This document shows, piece by piece, positions 17,534 through 26,257 of a stretch of DNA of 56,288 nucleotides. Both the position numbers and the translations under genes were made by a program. A model generated the notes under the pieces. That model made no database searches and was not told where the DNA came from. It was given only the letters and a program-made list of their open reading frames with translations. The DNA is from Planctomycetaceae bacterium. GTDB lineage: Bacteria; Planctomycetota; Planctomycetia; Planctomycetales; Planctomycetaceae. The stretch is from positions 1-56,288 of the forward strand of contig JAKFVC010000038.1 in assembly GCA_021732415.1 (NCBI GenBank), read 5' to 3'. Position 1 is the stretch's first letter; every line of letters starts with the position of its first letter.

Positions 17534-18853
17534 TTACGTCGCCTTAAAGACTCGTTGTACTTCTTCTAGGGAGGTTTTCCCCTCGGCCACAAGACGCAGG
17601 GCATCTTGCTGCACGGTCAGCATCTTCTCTTTTTTCGCCTGAGCGCGGATGGCCGAAACGTCCGGCTTCGTCGCAATCAACGCCCGCATCTCGTCCGACA
17701 TTTCGAGAAGTTCAAACATGGGGACCTGGCCATAGTATCCCAGGTCGCCACATTTCTCGCAGGAATCGGGCTCGGGTTCGTCTTCTTCGACCTTCGGCTT
17801 GCGGTACAGGACCTTCAGGTCTTCCGGCAACCCGACCTTTTTCAAGAACTGCGGGTTCGGGCGGTAGGCTTGCTTGCACTTGCTGCACAACGTGCGGATC
17901 AGCTTCTGCATGATCAGCCCATTGAGCCCCTTCGAAACTTTTGCGGCATCGCCGACCCATTCCGAAAGTTGCACCACCGCCGCGGGAGGATCCTTGCCGG
18001 GCATTTCCGCGATCAACGCCGCTTTGTACCCATCATCTTCATCGGGATTGAACAGCATCTTCGCAGTCTCAGCGTCTTTCACATCTGGGGTCACAACGAT
18101 GTCCCCGTCAACGCGATAGATACGTCCGAGCGTCTGCTCGACAGTGTCACCTTCGTTGGCTTTGAAGGCCGTGACGTTGTCCAGTTTCCGGCCCGATTCA
18201 CCAATCGTAAAGATCTGGTGCGTAAAGCAGTCGACGCCGCGGACGATGACAAATTTCAATGTCGTCACGCCAGAACCCGCGGGCCCCACAATCAGGAAGA
18301 CACCTGGCTTGGAAGCCAGCGCCCGACATTTCTGCTTGAATGCGTCCGTAAATCCCAGATCGCTGGGAGTATCCAATTTCACCTTGGTGTCGGTGCAGCG
18401 GACGGTCAACCGTTCGCCCCCTTCGGCCGGTTGGCTGATGATCTGCAATTCATACGGCTTTTCTTCAAATTCCGCCTTCAGGCCCCCTTGTTGAGGGACC
18501 TTGCGTTCCTTGATATCCAGACCGGCCAGCAGCTTCATCACTTGGGTAATCGCGAGAGCTTCCTGTTTGGAAACGCGATCACCCGGAAAAGCGACGCCGT
18601 CAATGATAAATGTGACTTGCGACCGTTCCCCCTTGGGATCGAGACGAATCGATCCCGCCCGGCGGGACAGCCCATTGGTCACCAATTCCTTGGCCAACAT
18701 GAGACCCGCACTGACCAGGCGAGCATTCTCTTTCATGTTGGGCTGCACGCCGTTCAGCGCACCCTGGAACAGGACGAGATCAAGCTCCTCTTCGTCTTCA
18801 TCGTCATCATCGTCGTCATCGGCTTCTGCGCGTTTTCCCCACCCAAATACCAC
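17534..18853 (-). CDS. GspE/PilB-like protein with degenerate ATP site
   Basis: 439 residues from GTG 18853, chosen because GGAGG lies 9 bases before it (TTG 18883 is the alternative). An acidic N-terminal run (ADDDDDDDEDEEELD) precedes an N2-like domain and a secretion-ATPase core. The P-loop reads GPAGSGVTT: Val196 (codon 18266-18268) replaces the essential Lys. The Walker B/Asp-box region reads VVTPDVKDAETAK where VGEIRDxETA is usual, so the Glu is lost. The tetracysteine zinc site remains (CSKCKQAYRP ... CEKCGDLGYYG) along with the C-terminal FELLEMSDEMRALI helix. It therefore looks like a structural or regulatory pseudo-ATPase. No T2SS or T4P genes adjoin it. Confidence 0.82.
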   Translation of the reverse strand: MVFGWGKRAEADDDDDDDEDEEELDLVLFQGALNGVQPNMKENARLVSAGLMLAKELVTNGLSRRAGSIRLDPKGERSQVTFIIDGVAFPGDRVSKQEALAITQVMKLLAGLDIKERKVPQQGGLKAEFEEKPYELQIISQPAEGGERLTVRCTDTKVKLDTPSDLGFTDAFKQKCRALASKPGVFLIVGPAGSGVTTLKFVIVRGVDCFTHQIFTIGESGRKLDNVTAFKANEGDTVEQTLGRIYRVDGDIVVTPDVKDAETAKMLFNPDEDDGYKAALIAEMPGKDPPAAVVQLSEWVGDAAKVSKGLNGLIMQKLIRTLCSKCKQAYRPNPQFLKKVGLPEDLKVLYRKPKVEEDEPEPDSCEKCGDLGYYGQVPMFELLEMSDEMRALIATKPDVSAIRAQAKKEKMLTVQQDALRLVAEGKTSLEEVQRVFKAT

Positions 18854-19402
18854 GGGAATATTCCTCCAAACACGAACGGTCAACAGAATGGAAATTGGAT
18901 CCTGACAAGCCCGGAACGCAGCGGAACGACGAGCGTCGAATCGATCATTTGATCTTAACCGCTATCTCTATTTTCGCAATCAGCACGCCCACGGAAAGGG
19001 CTCGCCGACCGGCAGACACGATCGATCATACGTCGTACGACAAGAAAAACGGGGGATTTGCAAGTCGAGATCTCAAACGTCAACGGACTCGCGGAAGTCG
19101 CGTTACCGAGTCGCCGCGCCACTGGAGATGACCACGAGGCAAAACACCCAACCCTACCATTTATCCCATATTTAACACCGTACCAGTTGCCGACTTTCGC
19201 GATCACGTGCTAAAGTTGGGCACGAGAACCTCGCCGACAGCCATTCGGTTTCCCAGTCAAGGGAAGGCCCGGTTTGTCCCTGCGTCACGCGCAGGATGCC
19301 GATGGAATCCTGCTTATCCCAAGACTGCCTGTCGGCACACTGTCTCCTTGCCGATCTCGCGACTCGCTCACAACGACGAACACTCAAGAAAAGGCACCCA
19401 CG
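18854..19402. other. Gap between divergent genes
   Basis: About 550 bases with no convincing gene, repeat or hairpin. The frame of the next gene is open upstream to 19274 but carries no ribosome site or protein homology there. Confidence 0.55.
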
Positions 19403-22400
19403 ATGTTTGTGACCAACTGGCTATCCGGGCTGAATTTTCGCTTGGGATTCCTGAACAATGCTGGCCGGCGTCAACGTCGGAGCCAGGTCGTGTCGAACTT
19501 CTCGGCTCATGTTTCGCTGCTGGAAGTGCGCTTAATGATGGCCGCGGATATTCCGATTCCGATCCCAGCATCCAATCCCGTCGTGGAATTATCGACGATC
19601 TTCTGGAACGGCGAAGCGACCCCCCTCAATACAGACAAGGGCCTGAACGGTATTCCTTCGCCGGCTGCTGCCGGCGCGGCCAAGACCATCACCCTCACGA
19701 ACTTCTCGCCAGATACCATCTATCCGTTTCTGCGGACTTCGAATGATGGAAAAGATCCCAATGATTCGCAAAAGCGACTCTATGACCCCCAGGACCTGCA
19801 GCACAAAGAGTTTCGCCAGTACGTAGGCTACGCCATGGCCGATGGGTCGAAATACCTGGGGCTGCCCGCAGGTGCGACCATTACCTTTCAAATACCGCTG
19901 GTCCTGTGGGATGGAGACAACATCAGCCTGGTGACAGATGGCACATACCTGACCGCTTCGGGCGATGCGCCAGGTAGTAAAGTCTTCAACTACAATGATC
20001 AGGCGAAAATCACCATCGCGGGGAGTGAACAGATCAGCGGCACCCAATGGGTGACAAACGGCGCCAATTACCCCAACGGTGAAACTCCGCTGGTCATGTT
20101 CTATTTCGACAACACCGACCCCAAGACTGTGCCCAACGATGCCCCGGCACAACTCGCGGAATTGACGTTCAGAGATCCTTACCTCAAACACTTCATCGAT
20201 GATCCCTTTCAAACATTCCCGCTCCTTAACTACGACCTCTCTTATGTGAATACTCTGGTGGCCCCCGCAGCCATGGAGGGCAGCAATGTGCCGGTCACCT
20301 CGGGATCTGTCCAATCTGGCAATCTTGAGTACCACGAACCGAACCAGGACTTCGGCTGGCACGGTTCCAGCGCGGACACCAAATCGTTTAATCTGTTGAT
20401 CAAACAATTCGTCAACAACTCGGGGAAGGCCAGCATCGGAGCGTATTTCGGCGGCGAGGGCTGGCCGGAGTATTACAATCCTGTATCCGACGATCTCATC
20501 ATCCCCTCCGGCGCCAATTTGTTTGACAACAGCCCGCTGGTCGCCACAGCCGCAACGCCCCCGGTGAATGTGTCGAACTACGACAATAACCGATGGCTGC
20601 TTTCGAGCAGCGGCGGCGGGCCAATCGCGGCCCCGGCCGGTGGTACGGTTTTAAATGACGCCCATGCGACGGAACTGCCGCTGCTATTCAATGATCAGGC
20701 CCAGCGCGAGGATTTCGTTCAAAACATCAAATTGATGCAGGCGAGCAAGCAGACAATTAACCTGACGATCGCCACCAGCGATTCAGACTACCAGGGAGTG
20801 CTGGGAACGTTTGTGGATTACGACCCCTCTTCGTCAGTCAACAGCTATATCGTCGAGAACGGCGGATCGGGCTATAGTCAAAACACCAGGGCGATAGTTG
20901 CAGATGGTGGCGGCAAGGGGGCGGAGGCCGACGTCCATGTGAGTCCCGAGGGCGTGATAACGTCGATCGGACTGGATCCGGCTCGCGCGGGTAGTGGCTA
21001 CACGTCGCCGCCCACAATCAGATTCGTCGACCCCGGCCACAAGGGCGCGGACGCAGTAGCCAGGGCGACCATTACAGGGGGCACGGTCACGGTACAACTC
21101 GCCGAGGGCCGCACCCTGCCCACCGGCGTCGGCATCTCGTACGTATTCCAGCGGACAGGCACTGATTATGCATCCACCGCCATCACAGACCTCTGGTATT
21201 CATGGGCGCAATATTATGTCGACCAATACCAGGATTTTACGCCAGAGTCGGCTCAAGGTACTCTCGTCAAAAAGGGTATCGACGGTGGCCCCCTGCTCGT
21301 GACGAACGAAATCACGCTGGGTTCCTTGCCCGCGGTTCCCCTGGCTGTGGGGATGACAGTGACCGCCGACAATGGGATTCTCGCAGGGACCACGATTCTG
21401 AAGATCGAAGGGAACACCGTCTTTCTCAGCCAGGTCCTGACTTCCGATACGCCGCTGAGTCAGCAATACACATTCGGCAAGCCGCAGGCGCTGGTTATCG
21501 ACCCCATATCGGCTAAATATACGCACCCGTATACTTTGACATTCAGCGCCGCCGACGCGCCAAACGCGAAACTCTTCGCAGGGTCCGTTTATGAAACGAT
21601 GGCGGTCGAGGCCCTCCAGCTTCCGGCGGCCGCGTATCTTCCCATTACGATGAATGTGGTGGACCATGTGATCAAGTTTTATGCGGACCTTCCGACCCAT
21701 GACTCCCCCTGGGGTACGATTCTGGTCGGTGAAGTCCGCGACATCGTGAAGTCCATCTTGCGCGGCGTTTTTGATTACTATCAGGTCCCCGATCAAACTC
21801 TGTGGTATCCGGACCCGAAAACACCTGCGGGCGGCCAGAAATTCAACGTCTTTAACCTGGATCCCTATGTGTGGTTCGTGCATCAGGTCGAGGGCTTGAC
21901 GGGGTACGGTTTCTCCGTCGATGACGATGTGGCCAATCCGTCCGCAACAGGCCCACGGGGCGATGACACTAACCACGAACCCAGCAATCTTCAAATTGGG
22001 TTTGCGGGCATCAAAGGGACTGGTAAGCAGAGTGATGCCACCCCGCTGGGCAATCAGAACGAATGGTTCCCGACCACGAAGTGGGGCAGTCTCGCAACCA
22101 CGGCGACCATCGGCGTGTGGCAAGGGCAACCGGATGACCCCTACAACGGATATTCTTATATTACCCTGACCGGTCCAGATCCCCTCCGGACGCTCAACCA
22201 AATTATTACACCAGGGCCAGGGCAGATTGGAGCATACATCTCGGCCCCAGGATTCATTGTCCCGGGGACGAACCTGATCTACTTCCCGGAAGGCGTGGGC
22301 TCGCCGAAGATTATCCTGAGTCAGAAGGCGATCTCGACCAGCGCGTCCATCCCCGTGACGATTGATGCCTCGCAGTTCAACATCCCCAAGGCTTCCCTCA

Positions 22401-22927
22401 AGAACCCGGGGTTCACGACACCAGCGCAGACCAGCACCCCCTACTTTGTGATTGACCCGAAGGGGGCGAACGTCGGTTGGGATTTCACGGGATCCGCGGG
22501 CATCGCCGGAAACGGCAGTATTTACACAAAAAACAACCCTGCACCGGTGGGTACGCAAGTCGGCTTCATCCAGAACACAGGCAGTATCAGTCAGTCAGTG
22601 TCGCTCGCACCCAACTTGGCATATGCGGTCAGCTTCCTGGTGGCACAGCGACGGCTCGACAATGGCAGCATCAACGCACAGACACTACGGGTGCGGATCG
22701 GCGATCAGGTGATCGGCGAATTCAAACCCACGCCGACCAGTGACGGAAAATATGTTCTGTATACCAGCAGCGCGTTCACGGTCCAGAACGGTGGTCGACA
22801 AAACCTCGTCATCGAGGGGACCAACACGGAAGGGGGCGACAATACGGCCTTGATCGACCAGGTCATCGTCACAGGCGGGGCACGTCTGCTGCCGCTACGT
22901 CGAGCCGCGATCAGGAAACACCGTTGA
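19403..22927 (+). CDS. Giant surface/secreted protein with LEPR-like signal and galactose-binding-like C-terminus
   Basis: 1174 residues. The basic N-terminus (RRQRRSQ) leads to VSLLEVRLMMAAD, a variant of the planctomycete LEPR-XLL motif that marks exported proteins. Region about 60-160 (TITLTNFSPDTIYPFLRTSN ... YVGYAMADGSKYLGLPAGAT) is a beta-rich domain also seen in secreted carbohydrate-related proteins, though no active site is assignable. Two Gly/Asp-rich repeats (GGSGYSQNTRAIVADGGGKG and GSGYTSPPTIRFVDPG) sit near 490-560. The last 180 residues (NPGFTTPAQ, VGWDFTGSAGIAGNGSIYT, GTQVGFIQNTGSISQSV) form a galactose-binding-like jelly roll. No cell-anchor motif is seen. ATG 19403 has AAGG nearby. 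Confidence 0.75.
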   Translation: MFVTNWLSGLNFRLGFLNNAGRRQRRSQVVSNFSAHVSLLEVRLMMAADIPIPIPASNPVVELSTIFWNGEATPLNTDKGLNGIPSPAAAGAAKTITLTNFSPDTIYPFLRTSNDGKDPNDSQKRLYDPQDLQHKEFRQYVGYAMADGSKYLGLPAGATITFQIPLVLWDGDNISLVTDGTYLTASGDAPGSKVFNYNDQAKITIAGSEQISGTQWVTNGANYPNGETPLVMFYFDNTDPKTVPNDAPAQLAELTFRDPYLKHFIDDPFQTFPLLNYDLSYVNTLVAPAAMEGSNVPVTSGSVQSGNLEYHEPNQDFGWHGSSADTKSFNLLIKQFVNNSGKASIGAYFGGEGWPEYYNPVSDDLIIPSGANLFDNSPLVATAATPPVNVSNYDNNRWLLSSSGGGPIAAPAGGTVLNDAHATELPLLFNDQAQREDFVQNIKLMQASKQTINLTIATSDSDYQGVLGTFVDYDPSSSVNSYIVENGGSGYSQNTRAIVADGGGKGAEADVHVSPEGVITSIGLDPARAGSGYTSPPTIRFVDPGHKGADAVARATITGGTVTVQLAEGRTLPTGVGISYVFQRTGTDYASTAITDLWYSWAQYYVDQYQDFTPESAQGTLVKKGIDGGPLLVTNEITLGSLPAVPLAVGMTVTADNGILAGTTILKIEGNTVFLSQVLTSDTPLSQQYTFGKPQALVIDPISAKYTHPYTLTFSAADAPNAKLFAGSVYETMAVEALQLPAAAYLPITMNVVDHVIKFYADLPTHDSPWGTILVGEVRDIVKSILRGVFDYYQVPDQTLWYPDPKTPAGGQKFNVFNLDPYVWFVHQVEGLTGYGFSVDDDVANPSATGPRGDDTNHEPSNLQIGFAGIKGTGKQSDATPLGNQNEWFPTTKWGSLATTATIGVWQGQPDDPYNGYSYITLTGPDPLRTLNQIITPGPGQIGAYISAPGFIVPGTNLIYFPEGVGSPKIILSQKAISTSASIPVTIDASQFNIPKASLKNPGFTTPAQTSTPYFVIDPKGANVGWDFTGSAGIAGNGSIYTKNNPAPVGTQVGFIQNTGSISQSVSLAPNLAYAVSFLVAQRRLDNGSINAQTLRVRIGDQVIGEFKPTPTSDGKYVLYTSSAFTVQNGGRQNLVIEGTNTEGGDNTALIDQVIVTGGARLLPLRRAAIRKHR

Positions 22928-22949
22928 GAACGATATCTGATTCAACGTC

Positions 22950-23036
22950 ATGGGAGGGTGAGGCTCCCGCCGAACCGCAAGCGTAATTCGATATTCGCCA
23001 GACGCTTGCGGTTCGGCAGGAGCCTCACCCTCCCAT
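22950..23036. terminator. 35-base inverted repeat between convergent genes
   Basis: ATGGGAGGGTGAGGCTCCCG... (22950-22984) and 23002-23036 pair with one mismatch, loop of 17 bases. Member of the GGGAGGGtGAGGCTCC family; between the giant protein gene and dapA it can end both transcripts. Confidence 0.85.
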
Positions 23037-23098
23037 CGACTCGAATCAGAGAAATCCGTGGATCAACCGAACAGTCAAATCAACACCAGCGACGAACG

Positions 23099-23989
23099 CT
23101 ACTTCACGAGTCCATATCGTCGCAGAGTCGCGTTCAAGACTTCCTTTTCGCTCGCGGTAAGCGGCGTCAGCGGCAGGCGAACTTCGCCCGTATCGCGGCC
23201 CAGGACCTGCATCGCGGCCTTGATCGGAATCGGGTTCGTTGCGATGCCCAACAGATCACGGCACAGCGGGAAGAGCTTGTAGTGCAACCGCTGGGCGTCT
23301 TCGAGGTTCCCAGCATTGAAGGCTTTGATCATCGCCATCACGTCGCGCGGCACGATATTGCCCACGACCGACACCACGCCGCTCCCACCCAGGGCCATCA
23401 TCGGCAGGGTCAAACTATCATCACCGGACAGCAACGTCAGGTTGGTCAACGCAATGACTTGCGAGGCCTGGTCCATCGAGCCCGTCGATTCCTTAATAGC
23501 CACAATCGATGGCAATTCGGCAATCCGGGCGATGGTTTCAGGCTCGATATTCTTCGCCGTGCGGCCGGGGATGTTGTAGAGCACAACGGGCAAATCGCAA
23601 GCTTCGGTGACCGCCTTGAAGTGCTGGAAGAAACCCTCCTGAGTCGGCTTGTTGTAGTACGGGCCAACCATCAAGGCACCGTCGGCACCCGCCTTCTGGG
23701 CCGCTTTGGTCAGGCGAACGGCTTCGACGGTATTGTTCGAACCGGTCCCCGCCATCACCTTGATTTTGCCGGCTGCCTGCTCGCACACGATCGAGACGAT
23801 CCGTTCGTGTTCGTCATGCAGCGTTGTCGGGCTTTCACCCGTGGTCCCCATGGGGCTGACACAGTTGGTCCCCATTTCGACGTGCCAGTCGACCAGTTTA
23901 CGCAGGGCGGCTTCATCCACGGCACCGTTCTGAAACGGCGTTACCAGAGCGACGGTCAATCCTGCAAACTGCTGTCCCTTGCGACTCAT
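23099..23989 (-). CDS. dapA: 4-hydroxy-tetrahydrodipicolinate synthase
   Basis: Condenses pyruvate with aspartate semialdehyde, first committed step of lysine and diaminopimelate synthesis. 296 residues, the usual length. Schiff-base Lys166 (IVAIKESTG), the catalytic Tyr138 (VLYNIPGRT) and the Thr-Thr pair of [10 protein letters not shown] (residues 48-55) are all present. Start ATG gives the typical N-terminus ([17 protein letters not shown]). It stands alone, not in a dap operon. The presence of dapA fits DAP synthesis, relevant because peptidoglycan in planctomycetes was long disputed. Confidence 0.95.
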   Translation of the reverse strand: MSRKGQQFAGLTVALVTPFQNGAVDEAALRKLVDWHVEMGTNCVSPMGTTGESPTTLHDEHERIVSIVCEQAAGKIKVMAGTGSNNTVEAVRLTKAAQKAGADGALMVGPYYNKPTQEGFFQHFKAVTEACDLPVVLYNIPGRTAKNIEPETIARIAELPSIVAIKESTGSMDQASQVIALTNLTLLSGDDSLTLPMMALGGSGVVSVVGNIVPRDVMAMIKAFNAGNLEDAQRLHYKLFPLCRDLLGIATNPIPIKAAMQVLGRDTGEVRLPLTPLTASEKEVLNATLRRYGLVK

Positions 23990-24137
23990 TACAAAAACTC
24001 CCCGGTCGACCCAGCATTCTTTTCACGTTCAATGAAATGCGGTCAACGGTTCCACAAAAATTCGCGTCAGCCCGACGCAATACAGATTAGAGGTTTATTC
24101 TACGATTGAGAGACGGTTAAGGCCAATGAGACTGGGG

Positions 24138-24203
24138 CCCGTGGCCGACGCTGCCAGCGTCGGCGTCCGAACCAACACCGACGCTGGCAGCGTCGGCCAC
24201 GGG
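24138..24203. repeat. 29-base inverted repeat, GTGGCCGACGCTGCCAGCGTCGG family
   Basis: Arms 24138-24166 and 24175-24203, one mismatch, 8-base loop; each arm also contains GACGCTgcCAGCGTC. Further copies at 30292-30321, 30561-30586 and 50875-50903. Lies between two minus-strand genes. Confidence 0.88.
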
Positions 24204-24217
24204 GGATTCACGGCGAC

Positions 24218-25135
24218 CTAGCGTGCTTTCCAATCCACACCGGACATCTGAGCCAGCGCCAATTCCAAAGCATGAGTCCCATGCCGGCCATACCCCAGCG
24301 ACTTCACCGACACATACAACTGATTCGCCAATGCCAGCCCCGGCAGGCACAGGCCCATCTGTTTCGCCTCGCTGAGGGCGATCCCCATGTCCTTGATGAA
24401 GTGCTCGACCAGGAAGCCCGGATCAAAGTTGTTGTCCATGATTCGCGGGCCGAGGTTGTTCAACGACCAACTCCCTGCGGCACCGCTACCGACTGATTTC
24501 AACACGGTGGGCAAATCCAGTCCCGCCTTGTAGGCATACAACAACGCCTCACAAACACCGATCATGTTCGACGCAATCAAGATCTGATTCACCGCCTTGG
24601 TGTGCTGACCGGCACCTGGCCCGCCTTGATGCACCAGAGTCTTGCCCATGGCATTCCAGCAGGGAGTCAGGGCTTCAACGATCTCTTTGTCGCCCCCGAC
24701 CATGATCGACAATGCCGCGTTCTTAGCGCCGATATCGCCGCCCGATACGGGAGCATCGACGCTATAGACACCCTTCGCCTTCGCTGCTTCATAGATCTCC
24801 ACAGCCAGAGAAGGTTCACTGGTCGTCATATCCACCAGGACCGAACCGGCCTTTGCACCCGCCAGAGCGCCGGTTTTGCCGAGCAACACTTCACGAACAT
24901 CCGCGGGAAAACCCACGATGCTGAAAATGACGTCCGAAGCCGCGGCAACAGCCTGAGGAGTCTCCGCCCATTGGGCCCCCTGCCCTAGCAGTCCAGCGGC
25001 TTTCTCTTTCGAGCGGTTGAAAACGGTGGCCGAAAAGCCGGCCTTGATCAGATGGCCGACCATGCTGGTCCCCATGATACCCGTACCAATCCAGCCAATC
25101 CGCGTCTTACCGGGAACAATCGAAGGAGTCGTCAT
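24218..25135 (-). CDS. 3-hydroxyisobutyrate dehydrogenase family oxidoreductase (GarR-like)
   Basis: NAD(P)-dependent beta-hydroxyacid dehydrogenase of 305 residues. Rossmann motif [17 protein letters not shown] (13-29), the substrate-binding [22 protein letters not shown] (128-149) and the catalytic Lys180 in [13 protein letters not shown] are all present. Family members act on 3-hydroxyisobutyrate, tartronate semialdehyde or related acids; the sequence alone does not separate them. A tartronate-semialdehyde role would fit the Hyi-like isomerase at 12145, but the genes are 11 kb apart. Separated from dapA by an inverted repeat, so probably its own unit. Confidence 0.9.
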   Translation of the reverse strand: MTTPSIVPGKTRIGWIGTGIMGTSMVGHLIKAGFSATVFNRSKEKAAGLLGQGAQWAETPQAVAAASDVIFSIVGFPADVREVLLGKTGALAGAKAGSVLVDMTTSEPSLAVEIYEAAKAKGVYSVDAPVSGGDIGAKNAALSIMVGGDKEIVEALTPCWNAMGKTLVHQGGPGAGQHTKAVNQILIASNMIGVCEALLYAYKAGLDLPTVLKSVGSGAAGSWSLNNLGPRIMDNNFDPGFLVEHFIKDMGIALSEAKQMGLCLPGLALANQLYVSVKSLGYGRHGTHALELALAQMSGVDWKAR

Positions 25136-25269
25136 GAGTTGCTATTCCTGAATTTTCAAACTGGCCAAATCGCGCCACCCGTCGCCTGCATCAAGCAATC
25201 AACGCGGCGAGTATACCCGCGGGCTGATGTGAGGGCGAGGCTCCGCCAAGCGTAGCCCGACTCTCTAAG

Positions 25270-25402
25270 TGGGAGGGCAAGGCTCCCGCCGAGCCGAAAG
25301 CGACCGAATGTCGGAGTCCGCCGGAGGCCGGGTTGTTGAAATGCCTCCGGCGGACGCCGAGCTAAAGCTCGTCTTAGGCTCGGCGGGAGCCTCGCCCTCC
25401 CA
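25270..25402. repeat. Nested inverted repeats, two families
   Basis: Outer arms 25270-25295 and 25377-25402 belong to the GGGAGGGcaAGGCTCC family (one or two mismatches). Inner arms 25316-25328 and 25343-25355 are a perfect 13-base repeat, GTCCGCCGGAGGC. Confidence 0.85.
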
Positions 25403-25776
25403 TCGCTACGGTGTGGCGTTGCCACCACAATGATGCCGCCAACGTTGCCCTCAACGGAACTCCCGTCAAGCACTGCGGTTAGGTGATCCGTGCCAAGTTC
25501 GACGCTGGCGCACGTTGATTTTCTGCATCAATCCTCAACGCAGACAGTCACCTGATCATCCAAGATTCGGCGACTGAACGACAGATCGTTACTCCAATCG
25601 TGTCAAGTATTTGCGACAACGAATTAACATCCGTGTAAAGACATCGAAACAAAATGTTCGGATTGGCATACACCGTGCTTTACATCCCTCACATGAACTC
25701 AACCGGTGACCACACAAACCGGTCAACCTGACACCAAGATTCACAGCCAAGTTAAACAGCCAGAAAGCACACAGCC
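25403..25776. other. Upstream region of the pilin-like gene
   Basis: No gene seen in this 374-base stretch. It should hold the promoter of the 25777 gene. Repeated ACCGGT-containing segments (CAACCGGTGACC and AAACCGGTCAACC, 25697-25728) are the only local pattern noticed. Confidence 0.5.
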
Positions 25777-26082
25777 ATGACGAACATCCTCACCAACCTG
25801 TTGAACGACGAAGCCGGTTTCATTGTCTCCGCCGAATTGGTCCTGATCGCCACGATCGGTGTCCTCTCGCTGGTCGTCGGACTCTCCGAAGTCGCCTTCA
25901 ACATCAACCAGGAACTCGAAGATGTCGGCTCGGCCTTCGGTTCGATCAATCAGACCTACCAATACAACGGTGCCGCCGGCAGCAAAGGCCAATCGTCAGG
26001 CAGTGCCTTCTGGGACAACCGCGACGCCGGCGACTGTGACTGCGACATCGTCTGCAACGTGTCGCCCACCGGCGAGCACTAA
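25777..26082 (+). CDS. Type IVb pilin-like protein with Cys/Asp-rich tail
   Basis: 101 residues. The N-terminus (MTNILTNLLNDEAGFIVSAE then LVLIATIGVLSLVVGL) resembles a Flp prepilin: short leader ending in Gly14, a Glu six residues later and a long hydrophobic helix. Unlike Flp it continues with about 60 residues (LEDVGSAFGSINQTYQYNG) and ends DCDCDIVC. It could be a minor pilin (pseudopilin, TadE-like in position) processed by the 10976 peptidase; Glu at +6 rather than +5 and lack of Tyr are deviations. A perfect 13-bp terminator follows. Confidence 0.7.
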   Translation: MTNILTNLLNDEAGFIVSAELVLIATIGVLSLVVGLSEVAFNINQELEDVGSAFGSINQTYQYNGAAGSKGQSSGSAFWDNRDAGDCDCDIVCNVSPTGEH

Positions 26083-26115
26083 GAGTTATTCACGATCTGA
26101 CCACCGATCAACTTG

Positions 26116-26146
26116 GCACCCCGACTGCAATCAGCAGTCGGGGTGC
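26116..26146 (+). terminator. 13-bp hairpin after the pilin-like gene
   Basis: GCACCCCGACTGC-AATCA-GCAGTCGGGGTGC, followed by TGTCGTTTC; 33 bases past the stop. Confidence 0.8.
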
Positions 26147-26178
26147 TGTCGTTTCATAGCGACTTCGATCGTTCCGAT

Positions 26179-26257
26179 CCCATAAGTCCCATCCGTCCCA
26201 TTGGTCCCATAAGTCCCATTCCTTCTGCAAAAACAGATGGGACTTATGGGATTCATG
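26179..26257. repeat. CATAAGTCCCAT-unit inverted repeat
   Basis: Left arm 26179-26220 carries four CCCAT-type units; the right arm 26236-26257 (GATGGGACTTATGGGATTCATG) matches the outer part. It overlaps the last codon of the helicase gene on the minus strand. Same family as 13127-13218. Confidence 0.8.

Noticed and set aside
17606-18952. 448-codon frame antisense to the GspE-like gene
   Set aside because: Composition shadow of a GC-rich gene; the sense protein has clear family motifs and a terminator.
21200-22558. 452-codon frame antisense to the giant surface protein
   Set aside because: Its sequence is Arg/His-rich without any domain, while the sense strand has a signal motif and a recognisable C-terminal domain.
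22958-24109. 383-codon frame covering the repeat and antisense dapA
   Set aside because: Begins inside an inverted repeat and runs antisense to an unambiguous dapA.
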